Under the pieces are notes generated by a model. That model saw nothing but the letters and a program-made list of their open reading frames with translations. It searched no databases and was not told the DNA's origin. A stretch of DNA of 44,880 nt from Actinomycetota bacterium (lineage in GTDB: Bacteria > Actinomycetota > Acidimicrobiia > Acidimicrobiales > Ilumatobacteraceae): the NCBI GenBank assembly GCA_026393475.1, contig JAPLAA010000098.1:4312-49191 (forward strand). The letters run 5' to 3'. Below are positions 27,873-35,075 of the stretch, piece after piece. Within the stretch, counting starts at the first letter, position 1. Each line of letters opens with the position of its first letter. Both the position numbers and the translations under genes were made by a program.

Positions 27873-28667
27873 TCAGCCGAAGGTGCCGTGGCGGCCCGCG
27901 CCGTCGGCGAACCGGCGGGCGCCGGCGACGGTCTCCCCCGACGCGATCGTGGCGAGGCCGAGTCGGGTCTCGAGCTCGAGCGCCTCGGGCAGGGGCATCG
28001 ACCACTGCTCGTAGCTGGAGGTGCGGTCGCCGCGTAGGCACTGCTGCGGGAACCCGGCCAGTTGCCGGGCCAGTTCGATGGCCGCGTCGAGCGCCTGGCC
28101 GGGCGCCACGAGACGGTTCGCCAGCCCCATCCGCAGGGCCTCGTCGCCGCTCACCCCTCGCCCGGTGAGGATGAGGTCGAGTGCGTGGCTGTGGCCGAGC
28201 AGGCGGCTCAGTCGCACCGTGCCACCGTCGACCAGCGGCACACCCCACCGTCGGCAGTACACGCCGAAGACGGCGTCCTCGGCGGCCACGCGCAGATCGC
28301 ACCAGGCCGCCAGCTCCAACCCGCCGGCCACGGCGTGACCCTCGACCGCGGCGATCACCGGCTTCGACAGCAACATGCGCGTCGGCCCCATCGGCCCGTC
28401 GAGCGCGACGTCGGCATGCACCCGGTTGCCGGCACCCGTGCTGACCGCTTTCAGATCGGCGCCCGCACAGAACGTGCCGCCGTCGCCGGTGAGCACCGCG
28501 ACCGACAGGTCGTCGCGTCGGTCGAACTCACGGAACACCTCGGCGAGCAGCGCGGCGGTCGGGCCGTCGACCGCGTTGCGCACCTCGGGCCGCCGGATCG
28601 TCACCACCCAGATGCCGTCCGCCACCACCCGGGTGTCCACCGTCTCGCTGCGTGCCGTGTCGTCCAT
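27873..28667 (-). CDS. Crotonase superfamily protein (enoyl-CoA hydratase-like)
   Basis: 264 residues. The oxyanion-hole segments FCAGADL (66-72) and AVAGGLELAAWCDLRVA (112-128) are present and place Glu118 where the first hydratase glutamate sits. The second glutamate position, in the segment FGVYCRRWGVPLVDGGT (134-150), is Cys138 instead of Glu, so ordinary syn-hydration of enoyl-CoA is doubtful; a nearby Asp147 might act as base. It is therefore better called a crotonase-fold acyl-CoA enzyme of unknown reaction. Its convergent neighbour ends 27 bp away. The start ATG 28667 has GACAGAGCCG upstream with only a weak ribosome-binding site. Confidence 0.88.
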   Translation of the reverse strand: MDDTARSETVDTRVVADGIWVVTIRRPEVRNAVDGPTAALLAEVFREFDRRDDLSVAVLTGDGGTFCAGADLKAVSTGAGNRVHADVALDGPMGPTRMLLSKPVIAAVEGHAVAGGLELAAWCDLRVAAEDAVFGVYCRRWGVPLVDGGTVRLSRLLGHSHALDLILTGRGVSGDEALRMGLANRLVAPGQALDAAIELARQLAGFPQQCLRGDRTSSYEQWSMPLPEALELETRLGLATIASGETVAGARRFADGAGRHGTFG

Positions 28668-28719
28668 CGGCTCTGTCTAGTCCGATCGGCCGCCGCCGTC
28701 CGACGTCACGGCCGACGTT

Positions 28720-28760
28720 CACAGCCCACGTCACAGCCCCGTCACAGCCCACGTCACAGC
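28720..28760. repeat. 18-bp direct repeat overlapping the GNAT stop
   Basis: CACAGCCCACGTCACAGC occurs at 28720-28737 and 28743-28760 (period 23 bp). The second copy includes the GNAT stop codon. It looks like local duplication at a gene end; no function is apparent. Confidence 0.6.
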
Positions 28761-29263
28761 AGGCGTTCGAACCAGGCATCGCGTCCGAACTCGCCGTCTT
28801 CGTGGTGCGTGATCCGGAACCCGCACCGCTCGTAGAACGCGACCGTGTCGGTCCAGTCGGCGGTGGTCTCCAGCACCAGCCGCTGCACGCCCCACGACCG
28901 CGCCACCTCGATCAGTGCGTCGAGCACGAGCCGCCCAACACCGGCGCCGCGCAACGAGGTCGCGACCGACATCCGAACCACCTCGGCGCTGTCGACGCCA
29001 CGCGGGACGACGGTGCCGGTCCCGACGATCGTGCCCGCGACGTCGACGGCCACGACGGTGCGGCTGCCCGGATGCGCGGCGGCGAGGTCGTCGAGGTCGG
29101 GGTTGAGCGACGGGTCGACCGATCCCCAGTGCTCGGCGAGCCCCGCCAACACCAGTGAGCGCACCGCCGCGGCTTCGCCCGACCGCATGTCGCGCACGCC
29201 GACCGGGGGCCGGGGGAAGTCCGTGGATGCGGCATCCGCCCGAGGGGTACCGTCGACGTCCAT
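28754..29263 (-). CDS. GNAT family N-acetyltransferase
   Basis: 169 residues with the GNAT fold: acetyl-CoA binding motif A reads VRMSVATSLRGAGVGRLVLDALI, with the R-G-x-G-V-G pyrophosphate loop, followed by LVLETTADWTDTVAFYERCGFRI (motif B). The acceptor is unknown. The ATG at 29263-29261 overlaps the ATG of the divergent PPOX gene (29262-29264) within the single tetranucleotide CATG, so one of the two promoters must lie inside the other gene. A shorter start for GNAT would be at the Met of VRDMRSGEA (about residue 26). Confidence 0.85.
   Translation of the reverse strand: MDVDGTPRADAASTDFPRPPVGVRDMRSGEAAAVRSLVLAGLAEHWGSVDPSLNPDLDDLAAAHPGSRTVVAVDVAGTIVGTGTVVPRGVDSAEVVRMSVATSLRGAGVGRLVLDALIEVARSWGVQRLVLETTADWTDTVAFYERCGFRITHHEDGEFGRDAWFERLL
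29248..29253 (+). promoter_or_regulatory. -10-like TACCGT, eight bases before the PPOX start
   Basis: TACCGT fits TANNNT and ends 8 bases before ATG 29262. It lies inside the coding region of the divergent GNAT gene. There is no ribosome-binding site, so a leaderless mRNA is predicted. Confidence 0.45.
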
Positions 29264-29747
29264 GTCAGCATTGTCAGCCGTCGCCCCTGCCTTCGTCCAG
29301 ATGGCCCACCGCATCGTGTGGTGCACGGTCGCCACCGTCGATCCCTCCGGCGCACCGCGAACGCGAGTGCTGCACCCGATCTGGGAGTTCGACGGCGACA
29401 CCCTCACCGGATGGATCGCCACGTCCCCGGCATCGCCCAAGGCCGCCGACCTGGCGCACGAGTCGCGCCTGTCGATCACGTACTGGGCGCCCGATCACGA
29501 CACCTGCACCGCCGACTGCGACACGGTCTGGGAGCACGGTGCGACCGAACGCGCCGCCGGGTGGCAGCGGTTCGCCGACGGTCCCGCCCCGGTGGGGTAC
29601 GACCCGTCGATCATCCCCGGGTGGACCGCACCCGACTCGCCGAGCTTCGGGATCCTGCGCCTCGAGCCGGTCCGCCTCCGGGTGATGCCGGGGTCGCTCA
29701 TGATGGCCGGCGTCGGCGAGTTGCTCACCTGGAAGAAATCCGGCTGA
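29262..29747 (+). CDS. Pyridoxamine 5'-phosphate oxidase-fold (PPOX) protein
   Basis: 161 residues with the N-terminal pattern of general-stress-type PPOX proteins: FVQMAHRIVWCTVATVDPSGAPRTRVLHPIWEF, then GWIATSPASPKAADLAHESRLSITYW, a split beta-barrel that binds FMN or F420. The long insertion before LRLEPVRLRVMP is seen in related actinobacterial proteins of unassigned function. The first ATG at 29262 is chosen because relatives start about 12 residues before the FVQMAHR segment; an ATG at 29299 is an alternative. Two small hairpins downstream suggest an independent transcript. Confidence 0.82.
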   Translation: MSALSAVAPAFVQMAHRIVWCTVATVDPSGAPRTRVLHPIWEFDGDTLTGWIATSPASPKAADLAHESRLSITYWAPDHDTCTADCDTVWEHGATERAAGWQRFADGPAPVGYDPSIIPGWTAPDSPSFGILRLEPVRLRVMPGSLMMAGVGELLTWKKSG

Positions 29748-29782
29748 CGGGGGGTTGCAGCCCACACCCCCATCCCCCGATG

Positions 29783-29817
29783 CCTCGCGTGTTGCGAGGA
29801 GAGGCACCCCGGGTGCC
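29783..29817 (+). terminator. Two adjacent hairpins after the PPOX gene
   Basis: CCTCGC-GTGTT-GCGAGG (29783-29799) is followed by GGCACCC-C-GGGTGCC (29803-29817). The loop of the second is too short for an ordinary hairpin unless a pair or two open. They sit 36 bp past the PPOX stop and 21 bp before the ribosome-binding site of the next gene, so termination or leader structure is possible. Confidence 0.4.
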
Positions 29818-29849
29818 GTCCCATCGTCGACAACGTCAAGGAGACCGCC

Positions 29850-30461
29850 GTGCAACTCGAGTTCTGGATCGATCCCGCCTGTCCGTGGTGCTGGGTCACG
29901 TCGCGCTGGGCGCTCGACGTCGCACCGCACCGCGACCTCGACATCGTGTGGCGATCGATCAGCCTGAAGTTCAAGAACGACCTGCAGCCCGACTCGCCGT
30001 GGTACGAGGGTGCGTCCTACACCCATGGCCTGCTGCGCGTGCTCGAGGCCGTACGTGCGGGCGAGGGCAACGAGCCGCTCGGCCGGTTGTACACGGTGTA
30101 CGGCGAGCACATCCATCACCAGCAGGACCTCTCGGTCAGCGCCGCCGACCTGCTCGCCGAGGCGGGCCTCGACACGTCGTACGCCGCAGCGTTCGACGAC
30201 GAGTCGTGGGATGCGGTCATCCGTGCATCGATGGACGACGGCCTCGGCCTCACCGGCAACGACGTGGGCACGCCGCTGCTCGCGTTCACCGACGAGACGG
30301 GCAAGCGGGTCGGCTTCTTCGGTCCGGTCATCAGCCGCCGCCTGCCGCTCGACCAGGGCCTGCGGTTGTGGGACGGCGTGAGCGCCGCCGCCACCGTCGA
30401 CGGGTTCTGGGAGCTCAAGCGCACCCGCACCGTGGGCCCCGACTTCACGCCCCCGGCCTGA
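29850..30461 (+). CDS. DsbA-family mycothiol-dependent reductase (Rv2466c-like)
   Basis: 203 residues, thioredoxin fold with a helical insertion. The active site is CPWC (Cys11-Cys14) in FWIDPACPWCWVTSRW. The segments VGTPLL, FFGPVIS and the C-terminal ELKRTRTVGPDF closely match the pattern I know from mycobacterial Rv2466c, a mycothiol-dependent reductase induced by oxidative stress that also activates nitro prodrugs. It is probably a cytosolic mycoredoxin-like enzyme. The GTG start has AAGGAG at 29838-29843, six bases upstream. Its convergent neighbour is the ArsA-like gene pair. No SigH-type promoter was identified with confidence. Confidence 0.88.
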   Translation: MQLEFWIDPACPWCWVTSRWALDVAPHRDLDIVWRSISLKFKNDLQPDSPWYEGASYTHGLLRVLEAVRAGEGNEPLGRLYTVYGEHIHHQQDLSVSAADLLAEAGLDTSYAAAFDDESWDAVIRASMDDGLGLTGNDVGTPLLAFTDETGKRVGFFGPVISRRLPLDQGLRLWDGVSAAATVDGFWELKRTRTVGPDFTPPA

Positions 30462-30478
30462 CCCATCGCCGTCGGTCG

Positions 30479-30512
30479 ACGGCCCTCCGCGAACGACGGC
30501 CCTCCGCGAACG
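30479..30512. repeat. 17-bp tandem duplication between convergent genes
   Basis: ACGGCCCTCCGCGAACG occurs twice head to tail (30479-30495, 30496-30512), followed by ACGACCGTCGT. It fills the gap between convergent stops at 30461 and 30523 and may have a role in termination. Confidence 0.6.
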
Positions 30513-30522
30513 ACGACCGTCG

Positions 30523-31611
30523 TCAGTCGACCAGCACGCCGCCGAGCTCGATCAGGGCGTCCACGTCGTGGACGTCGTGGTCGAGCAACGGCACCTCGCA
30601 CACCGGTGCATCGCCGGCGAGCGCGATCAACGACTCGAGCTCGGCCCGTTCGCCCTCGGCCAGCGCGGTGAGCTCGCGGTGGTAGGCGATCTGCTCGGCG
30701 AGTGGACCGGTGATGCCGTCGAGCGTGTCGTCGTCGAGATGGAGCGCGGGCGGCAGCGGATGGACGAGGTTGACCACCACGCCGCCGAGGCGGAAGCCGC
30801 CGTCGTGCAGTGCCGTGGCGAGGTAGCTCGCCTCGTCGATCGCCTCGGCACGCGGGCTCGACACCAACACGAACGCGGTGTGGTCGGCGCGCAGCAGCGC
30901 CGACATCTCCGCGGCGCGGGTGCGCAGTCCCGCCTCGAGCCCGGAGATGGAACGGAAGAACTCGATCGTGTCCTCCACGATCTTCGGCCCGGCGAGGCGC
31001 TTCACCGTCCACAGGAACGCGCTCGACGCGGCGTTGGTGACCTTCGCGAACGAGCGGCTCGGGATGGTGAGCGCGCGGTACACGGGGTTCGACAGGAAGC
31101 TCACCAGCCGGTCGGGTGCTTCGAGCACGTCGATCGCGTGTCGTGACGGTGGCGTGTCGATCACGACGAGGTCGTAGTCGCCGCTGTGGTGCAGCTGGTG
31201 CAGGCGTTCGATCGCCATGTACTCCTGTGCGCCGGCGAGCGAGCCGGCGATGCTGCGGTACACGCTGTTGTCGAGGATCGTCTGCGCGGCGTCGCCCGCA
31301 CGGTCGCGGATGAGCTGATCGAACGTCTTCTCGGCATCGAGCATCAACGCCGAGAACGATCCGGGTCCGGTGACCGCGCCGGCCACGAGGTGCGGCTGGT
31401 TCGATCCGGCCGCATCGATGCCGAGGGCGTCGGCGAGGCGCTTCGCCGGGTCGATCGTCACGACCACGACCCGACGACCGGCGCGCGCCGCCGCCAGGCC
31501 GAGCGCCGCAGCGGTGGTCGTCTTGCCGACACCGCCCGGCCCGCAGGTGACCAGGAGGTCGGCGGAGTCGAGCAGGTGGGCGAGCGGGGAGCCGATGCGT
31601 CGGGTGGTCAT
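30523..31611 (-). CDS. ArsA/Get3-like ATPase, catalytic subunit of a pair (Rv3680-like)
   Basis: 362 residues of the anion-transporting ATPase/Get3 class. The deviant P-loop is GPGGVGKTT (24-32): it keeps the P-loop lysine (Lys30) but has Pro25 where Get3/ArsA/MinD have the signature lysine. Switch motifs VVTIDPAKRLADALG and VIDTPPSRHAIDVLEAP are intact. The sequence pattern (AQTILDN-x-Y, AGAQEYMAIERL) matches mycobacterial Rv3680. It starts 4 bp inside the preceding ArsA-like gene (ATGA), so the two are made together. The likely form is a heterodimer in which the partner supplies the missing lysine. Client proteins are unknown. Confidence 0.9.
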   Translation of the reverse strand: MTTRRIGSPLAHLLDSADLLVTCGPGGVGKTTTAAALGLAAARAGRRVVVVTIDPAKRLADALGIDAAGSNQPHLVAGAVTGPGSFSALMLDAEKTFDQLIRDRAGDAAQTILDNSVYRSIAGSLAGAQEYMAIERLHQLHHSGDYDLVVIDTPPSRHAIDVLEAPDRLVSFLSNPVYRALTIPSRSFAKVTNAASSAFLWTVKRLAGPKIVEDTIEFFRSISGLEAGLRTRAAEMSALLRADHTAFVLVSSPRAEAIDEASYLATALHDGGFRLGGVVVNLVHPLPPALHLDDDTLDGITGPLAEQIAYHRELTALAEGERAELESLIALAGDAPVCEVPLLDHDVHDVDALIELGGVLVD

Positions 31612-32558
31612 CTCGGGTGTTCCGGTTCGACGGCGAGCGATTCGGCGAGGACGTCGAGATCGTCGGAGGTGAGGCGGGGCACGGTGAGCTTCGGCAGCAG
31701 CAGTCGCGGCAACGGCAACAGGTCGTCGAGCCTCGCGAGCTGCTCGCGCTGCACCTGGAGCCGGGCCCAGCCGTAACGGCTCGACGAGGTGAGCGCCGCC
31801 TTGTCGGCCGTCGTGAGGCCGACGCCGCTGCGCTTCGCAGCGGTCGCGGGAGTGAGCTCGAGCTCGGGCCGATCGGGCCAGCATGCGTTCACCACCAACG
31901 GCGCGAGCGCGAGTCCCAGCCGTTCGTCGACGTCGCAGGCGAGCTCGATCAGTTCGTTCACCGGTGTCTCTTCGGCGAGGGTGACGAGCAGCGCCTGCGA
32001 ACGCCCGTGATCGGCGAGCATCTCCGCCACCTCGTCGGCCTGCTGGCGCACGGGCCCGCTGGCGACCACCTCCTGCAGTGCGCTCGCCGATCGGATGAAC
32101 GGTGCGGCGTGACCCGCCGGCGGAGCGTCGACGACGATCAGGTCGGCGGCCTTCGTTCGCTCGAGCTCCTTGATCTTGCCGAGCACGAGCAGGTGCTCGA
32201 GACCGGGCGTGGAGGCCGCGACCATGTCGAGCGATGCCGCCGACGCCGCACGCCGGAGCAGGCCGCCGACGCCCTTCAGCTCGAGGTAGTCGCCGAAGGC
32301 CTGATCGGGCGGGATCGTCCGTGCGCGGACGCGGCCACCGCTGGCGCTGAACGTGCGCAGCAGCTGCTCGTCCTTGGTGAGCGGTGTGCCGCCGAGCAGC
32401 GGCCCGAGACCGGGCTTGCCGTCGACCGAGGCGAGCAGCACGTCGGCACCGTTGCGTGCGGCCAGCAGCGACAGCGCCGCCGCGACCGTGCTCGACCCGA
32501 CGCCGCCCTTGCCGGCGACGAACAACACGCGCGCCGCGCCGAGCCAGGTGGGTTCCAC
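31608..32558 (-). CDS. ArsA/Get3-like ATPase-fold subunit with broken P-loop (Rv3679-like)
   Basis: 316 residues. The P-loop reads GKGGVGSST (16-24): the signature lysine (Lys17) is present but the P-loop lysine that binds the phosphates is Ser22. Other features are ordinary: VLLASVDGKPGLGPLLGG, IVVDAPPAGHAAPFI, VTLAEETPVNE and a C-terminal Leu/Pro-rich segment. It matches mycobacterial Rv3679 in pattern, whose P-loop has both lysines. Here it likely cannot hydrolyse ATP and would act as a trans-activating partner of the next gene. The start is GTG at 32558 with no ribosome-binding site but a TACCCT hexamer 7 bases upstream, so probably leaderless. Confidence 0.88.
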   Translation of the reverse strand: MEPTWLGAARVLFVAGKGGVGSSTVAAALSLLAARNGADVLLASVDGKPGLGPLLGGTPLTKDEQLLRTFSASGGRVRARTIPPDQAFGDYLELKGVGGLLRRAASAASLDMVAASTPGLEHLLVLGKIKELERTKAADLIVVDAPPAGHAAPFIRSASALQEVVASGPVRQQADEVAEMLADHGRSQALLVTLAEETPVNELIELACDVDERLGLALAPLVVNACWPDRPELELTPATAAKRSGVGLTTADKAALTSSSRYGWARLQVQREQLARLDDLLPLPRLLLPKLTVPRLTSDDLDVLAESLAVEPEHPR

Positions 32559-32565
32559 GCGGACG

Positions 32566-32571
32566 AGGGTA
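32566..32571 (-). promoter_or_regulatory. -10-like TACCCT, seven bases before the ArsA-like operon
   Basis: On the minus strand TACCCT (TANNNT) ends 7 bases before GTG 32558. No Shine-Dalgarno is present and the spacing fits a leaderless start. Confidence 0.45.
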
Positions 32572-32604
32572 ATGGCCGGTTCGTGTCGGCGACCGCCAAC
32601 GCGA

Positions 32605-32650
32605 CCGGACGCTCGTCACGCCACGGAAATGTGGCGGGACGAGCGTCCGG
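32605..32650 (-). terminator. Long hairpin between lipoprotein and ArsA-like operons
   Basis: Arms CCGGACGCTCGTC (32605-32617) and GACGAGCGTCCGG (32638-32650) are perfect. The stem continues after one A-G mismatch with C-GCCAC / GTGGC-G and closes on the loop GGAAAT. The stem is 19 pairs with one mismatch. It lies 54 bp past the lipoprotein stop on the minus strand, so it most likely ends that operon; no T-run follows. Confidence 0.65.
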
Positions 32651-32703
32651 TGCAACGTGCATCGATCCGGCCGGCGCTGGTGTGCGCGGGCCGGGAGATC
32701 GGC

Positions 32704-33450
32704 TCAGATCGGGGCGACCACCGGGGTGGGGTCGACCACGGCACCGAACGTCGAGCGGACGCTCGCGGTCTGGCCCTCGACGACCGCGTCGTACGCGATC
32801 TCCGACAGGGTCGCGCCGTTCACCGACACCTGCACGTCGGCCGTGCCGTCCGACGGCACGCCCAGTGCCGTGGCAGCGACGGTGGCCACCAAGGTGGCGG
32901 CGACGCCGTCGGCGCTCGAACCGGTCACCGCCGACGGGGCGCGCAGTGCGAGCAACGGATCGGTGGTGGCGGGTGGCGTGTCGAGCGCCTCCCATTCGCC
33001 GCCCTCCGGGAAGACCCAGCTGCCGGCGGGCGTGATCACGTAGGCCACGCTCGTGCCGTTCGACCAGATCGTGAGACGGGTGCCGTCACCGATCGTGTCG
33101 CCCTCGGCCACGAGCACCTCGGCGCCGGCGACGGCGACCGAGGTGCGGAAGTGGTAGCCGGCGGCGAGCGAGTCGAGCGACGCCTGCAGCATGGCCGCCG
33201 CGTCGATCGGCACGGTGTTCGCCGGTGCCACCGTCGTGGGCGCAGCCGCGGGTGCCGGTGCCGTCGTCGAGGCCGCTGCAGGGTCGGCGGCGAGGGTGAT
33301 CACCGTCGCGTCGCCGATGGCCCCGCTGGTGTCGCTCGTGTCGTCGCTGCTGCAGCCGGCGGCCGCGACGGCCGCGGTGGCCACGAGGGCCACCGCGATC
33401 GCCGAGCCGACCGAATGCCGGCGCCGGTGCGTTCGGCGCGGGTCAGTCAT
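32704..33450 (-). CDS. Lipoprotein, possibly LppX/LprG-like
   Basis: 248 residues. A basic N-terminus (RRTHRRRH) and hydrophobic segment end in a lipobox with Cys33 (AAAGC), followed by a Thr/Ala/Pro linker to about residue 80. The folded part contains LQASLDSLAAGYHFRTSVAV, GTRLTIWSNGTSVAYVITPAGSWVFPEGGEWEALD and a final beta-rich third. Short beta strands with a persistent W/Y pattern recall the LolA/LppX half-barrel fold used for lipid carriage, but the similarity is weak and I do not assign the family firmly. The ATG lies 8 bp inside the end of the Asp-rich protein gene, so both are expressed together. Confidence 0.75.
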   Translation of the reverse strand: MTDPRRTHRRRHSVGSAIAVALVATAAVAAAGCSSDDTSDTSGAIGDATVITLAADPAAASTTAPAPAAAPTTVAPANTVPIDAAAMLQASLDSLAAGYHFRTSVAVAGAEVLVAEGDTIGDGTRLTIWSNGTSVAYVITPAGSWVFPEGGEWEALDTPPATTDPLLALRAPSAVTGSSADGVAATLVATVAATALGVPSDGTADVQVSVNGATLSEIAYDAVVEGQTASVRSTFGAVVDPTPVVAPI

Positions 33451-34720
33451 CGTCGCCCGAGCCGTCGGCGACGGTGTTGCTCGTGGCATCGTCGTCGCCG
33501 CCGTGACGGCCGCCCTTGTCCTCGTCGTGGTCGCCGCCCTTGTCGTCGTCGTGGTCGTCGTCATGGTCGCCGTGACGGCCGCCCTTGTCGTCGTCGTGGT
33601 CATCATCGTCGTCGCTCGTCGCGACGGGGACGTTGAGCGTGGGATCCGGCGCGTCCTCGCAGCGGATCTTCTCCTCGACCTTCACCGACACGGTGCCGTC
33701 TTCGTTGCGCACCCGGATGCGGACCCGCTCGCCGTCGGCGAAGCGGACCTCGACACCGTTGCCCTCGGCGCGCTGACGCTCGGGCGAGGGCGTGACCTGA
33801 TCGACGGTGAGCGTGCCGTCCTCAGCGACGGTGAAGGCGATCGATGCGGCCTCGCCGCTGCAGAGGAGACCCTCCCACGTGTGCGGACCGACCGCTTCGG
33901 CGCCGGTGAACGCCGTGCGGATCTTCGACAGCGAGATCTGCACCTTGGCGTGGGTCGACCCGTCGTCGTCGGTCTCGACCTCGGCCTTGATCGTCAGCCA
34001 GCGGCTCTGACCGTCCTGGCTGAAGCGGATCTTCGCCTTCGCCTCGTGTTCGATCTCGCCGCTGTCATCACCGTCGTCGTCCTGTTCGGACGAACGCTCG
34101 ACCGTGCCGATCTCCGGCGTCGGGCCGGTGACGGCGCCGACGACGATGTCCGGAGTGCCGCCGGCGTCGACGATCTCGAACGCCACGCTGCCGGGCACGC
34201 CCGGGAACACCTCGCCGCTCCAACCGCCGGGGCCGAGGATCTCGGCGAGCGAGCCGGCGCGTGCCTCGACGCGCTGGCCGCCGTTGCCCGACTTCACGAC
34301 CACCTTGGCGGTGCCGTCCTCGTTCACGAACGCGACCTTGTTGGGGCGGTTGGTGACCGCGGTGTACCCATCGGCCGGGTTGATCGTCACGCTCGACAGC
34401 GCACCGCCGGGGCCGGTGGTGATGTCGACCGTGAGTCCACCGACGAACAGGGGGAGCGTGAAGCTCGCCGGCACGGCGACCGGTGCGACCGGCGCGGCCG
34501 GATCGGGGCTCGCCGGCGCGGCCGTCCCCGTCGGTGCGACGGGGCCGGTCGTGGTCGGGACCGTCGGATCCGTGGGCGTGGTGCCGGCGGACGCCTGACC
34601 CGCGAGGCCGCCCAGGACGCCGAGGAGGGCGCCCGAGAGGGCGACGGCCCCGAGCTTGCCGACCTTGCGTCGGTGCGTTCGGTGCAGTCCCTGCGTTCCG
34701 ATCGTGGTGGTGGATGTCAT
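33443..34720 (-). CDS. Secreted protein with Asp/His-rich C-terminal tail, unknown function
   Basis: 425 residues. A signal peptide (KVGKLGAVALSGALLGVLGGLAGQASA) with probable cleavage after ASA is followed by a Thr/Pro linker and two beta-rich regions. The second ends in a charged beta domain (RVRIRVRNEDGTVSVKVEEKIRC) with two Cys. The last 55 residues are a low-complexity tail of DDDHDDDKGG-type repeats mixed with GRHGD, strongly acidic and His-bearing, which looks like a divalent metal or calcium binding tail. I do not recognise the family. The ATG is supported by GGGAGA (34725-34730). The stop overlaps the lipoprotein start by 8 bp, implying a joint surface function. Confidence 0.8.
   Translation of the reverse strand: MTSTTTIGTQGLHRTHRRKVGKLGAVALSGALLGVLGGLAGQASAGTTPTDPTVPTTTGPVAPTGTAAPASPDPAAPVAPVAVPASFTLPLFVGGLTVDITTGPGGALSSVTINPADGYTAVTNRPNKVAFVNEDGTAKVVVKSGNGGQRVEARAGSLAEILGPGGWSGEVFPGVPGSVAFEIVDAGGTPDIVVGAVTGPTPEIGTVERSSEQDDDGDDSGEIEHEAKAKIRFSQDGQSRWLTIKAEVETDDDGSTHAKVQISLSKIRTAFTGAEAVGPHTWEGLLCSGEAASIAFTVAEDGTLTVDQVTPSPERQRAEGNGVEVRFADGERVRIRVRNEDGTVSVKVEEKIRCEDAPDPTLNVPVATSDDDDDHDDDKGGRHGDHDDDHDDDKGGDHDEDKGGRHGGDDDATSNTVADGSGDDD
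33497..33618. repeat. Imperfect tandem repeat encoding the Asp/His tail
   Basis: Imperfect repeats of GTCGTCGTGGTC and GCCGCCCTTGTCGTC blocks (read on the plus strand) encode two to three copies of DDDHDDDKGG on the minus strand. Third positions are well conserved between copies, consistent with recent duplication. Confidence 0.6.
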
Positions 34721-35075
34721 CTGTTCTCCCAGTGCTCGACCGCGCCCGCGGCGGCTGACGACCCGTGTGACGGCCGAGTGATGGCCGGGCGTCACGAGGG
34801 ACACGTCGGTCATCGGAGTCAGGTTTGGCCACGGTGAGAGGTCTTGTGACTACCTTGTGAGTTCGATCACGGACGGTGGCACCGAGGGGCCGAACGCGAG
34901 AATCCGTGAAGCCGACGCTGTTCGGAGGGGGCTCGGACGCTGCTCGGACGCTGCTCGGACGCTGCTCGGAGGGGGCTCGGACGGCGATCGAGGGGCGATC
35001 GAGCGGGAGAACGTCCTGCTCAGCGGCTGGTTCGGGCGGCCGGGCCCACGGGGCCGGGCCACCTCGCGGCAGCGA
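34721..35075. other. 355-bp intergenic region with 11-bp tandem repeats
   Basis: No convincing gene. It must hold the promoter of the Asp-rich protein gene on the minus strand, but I find no clear -10/-35 pair. Three perfect copies of GCTCGGACGCT (34931-34963) are followed by GCTCGGAGGGG and a related GGCTCGGACGGCGATCG block, all variants of one motif. Two copies of GCGATCGAG lie just after. It lies between the Nudix stop (35076) and the secreted protein start, so it may also terminate the protease operon. Confidence 0.6.

Noticed and set aside
34850..35062. 70-codon minus ORF in the 355-bp gap
   Set aside because: It consists mainly of the tandem repeats in translation, has no ribosome-binding site and no recognisable feature.
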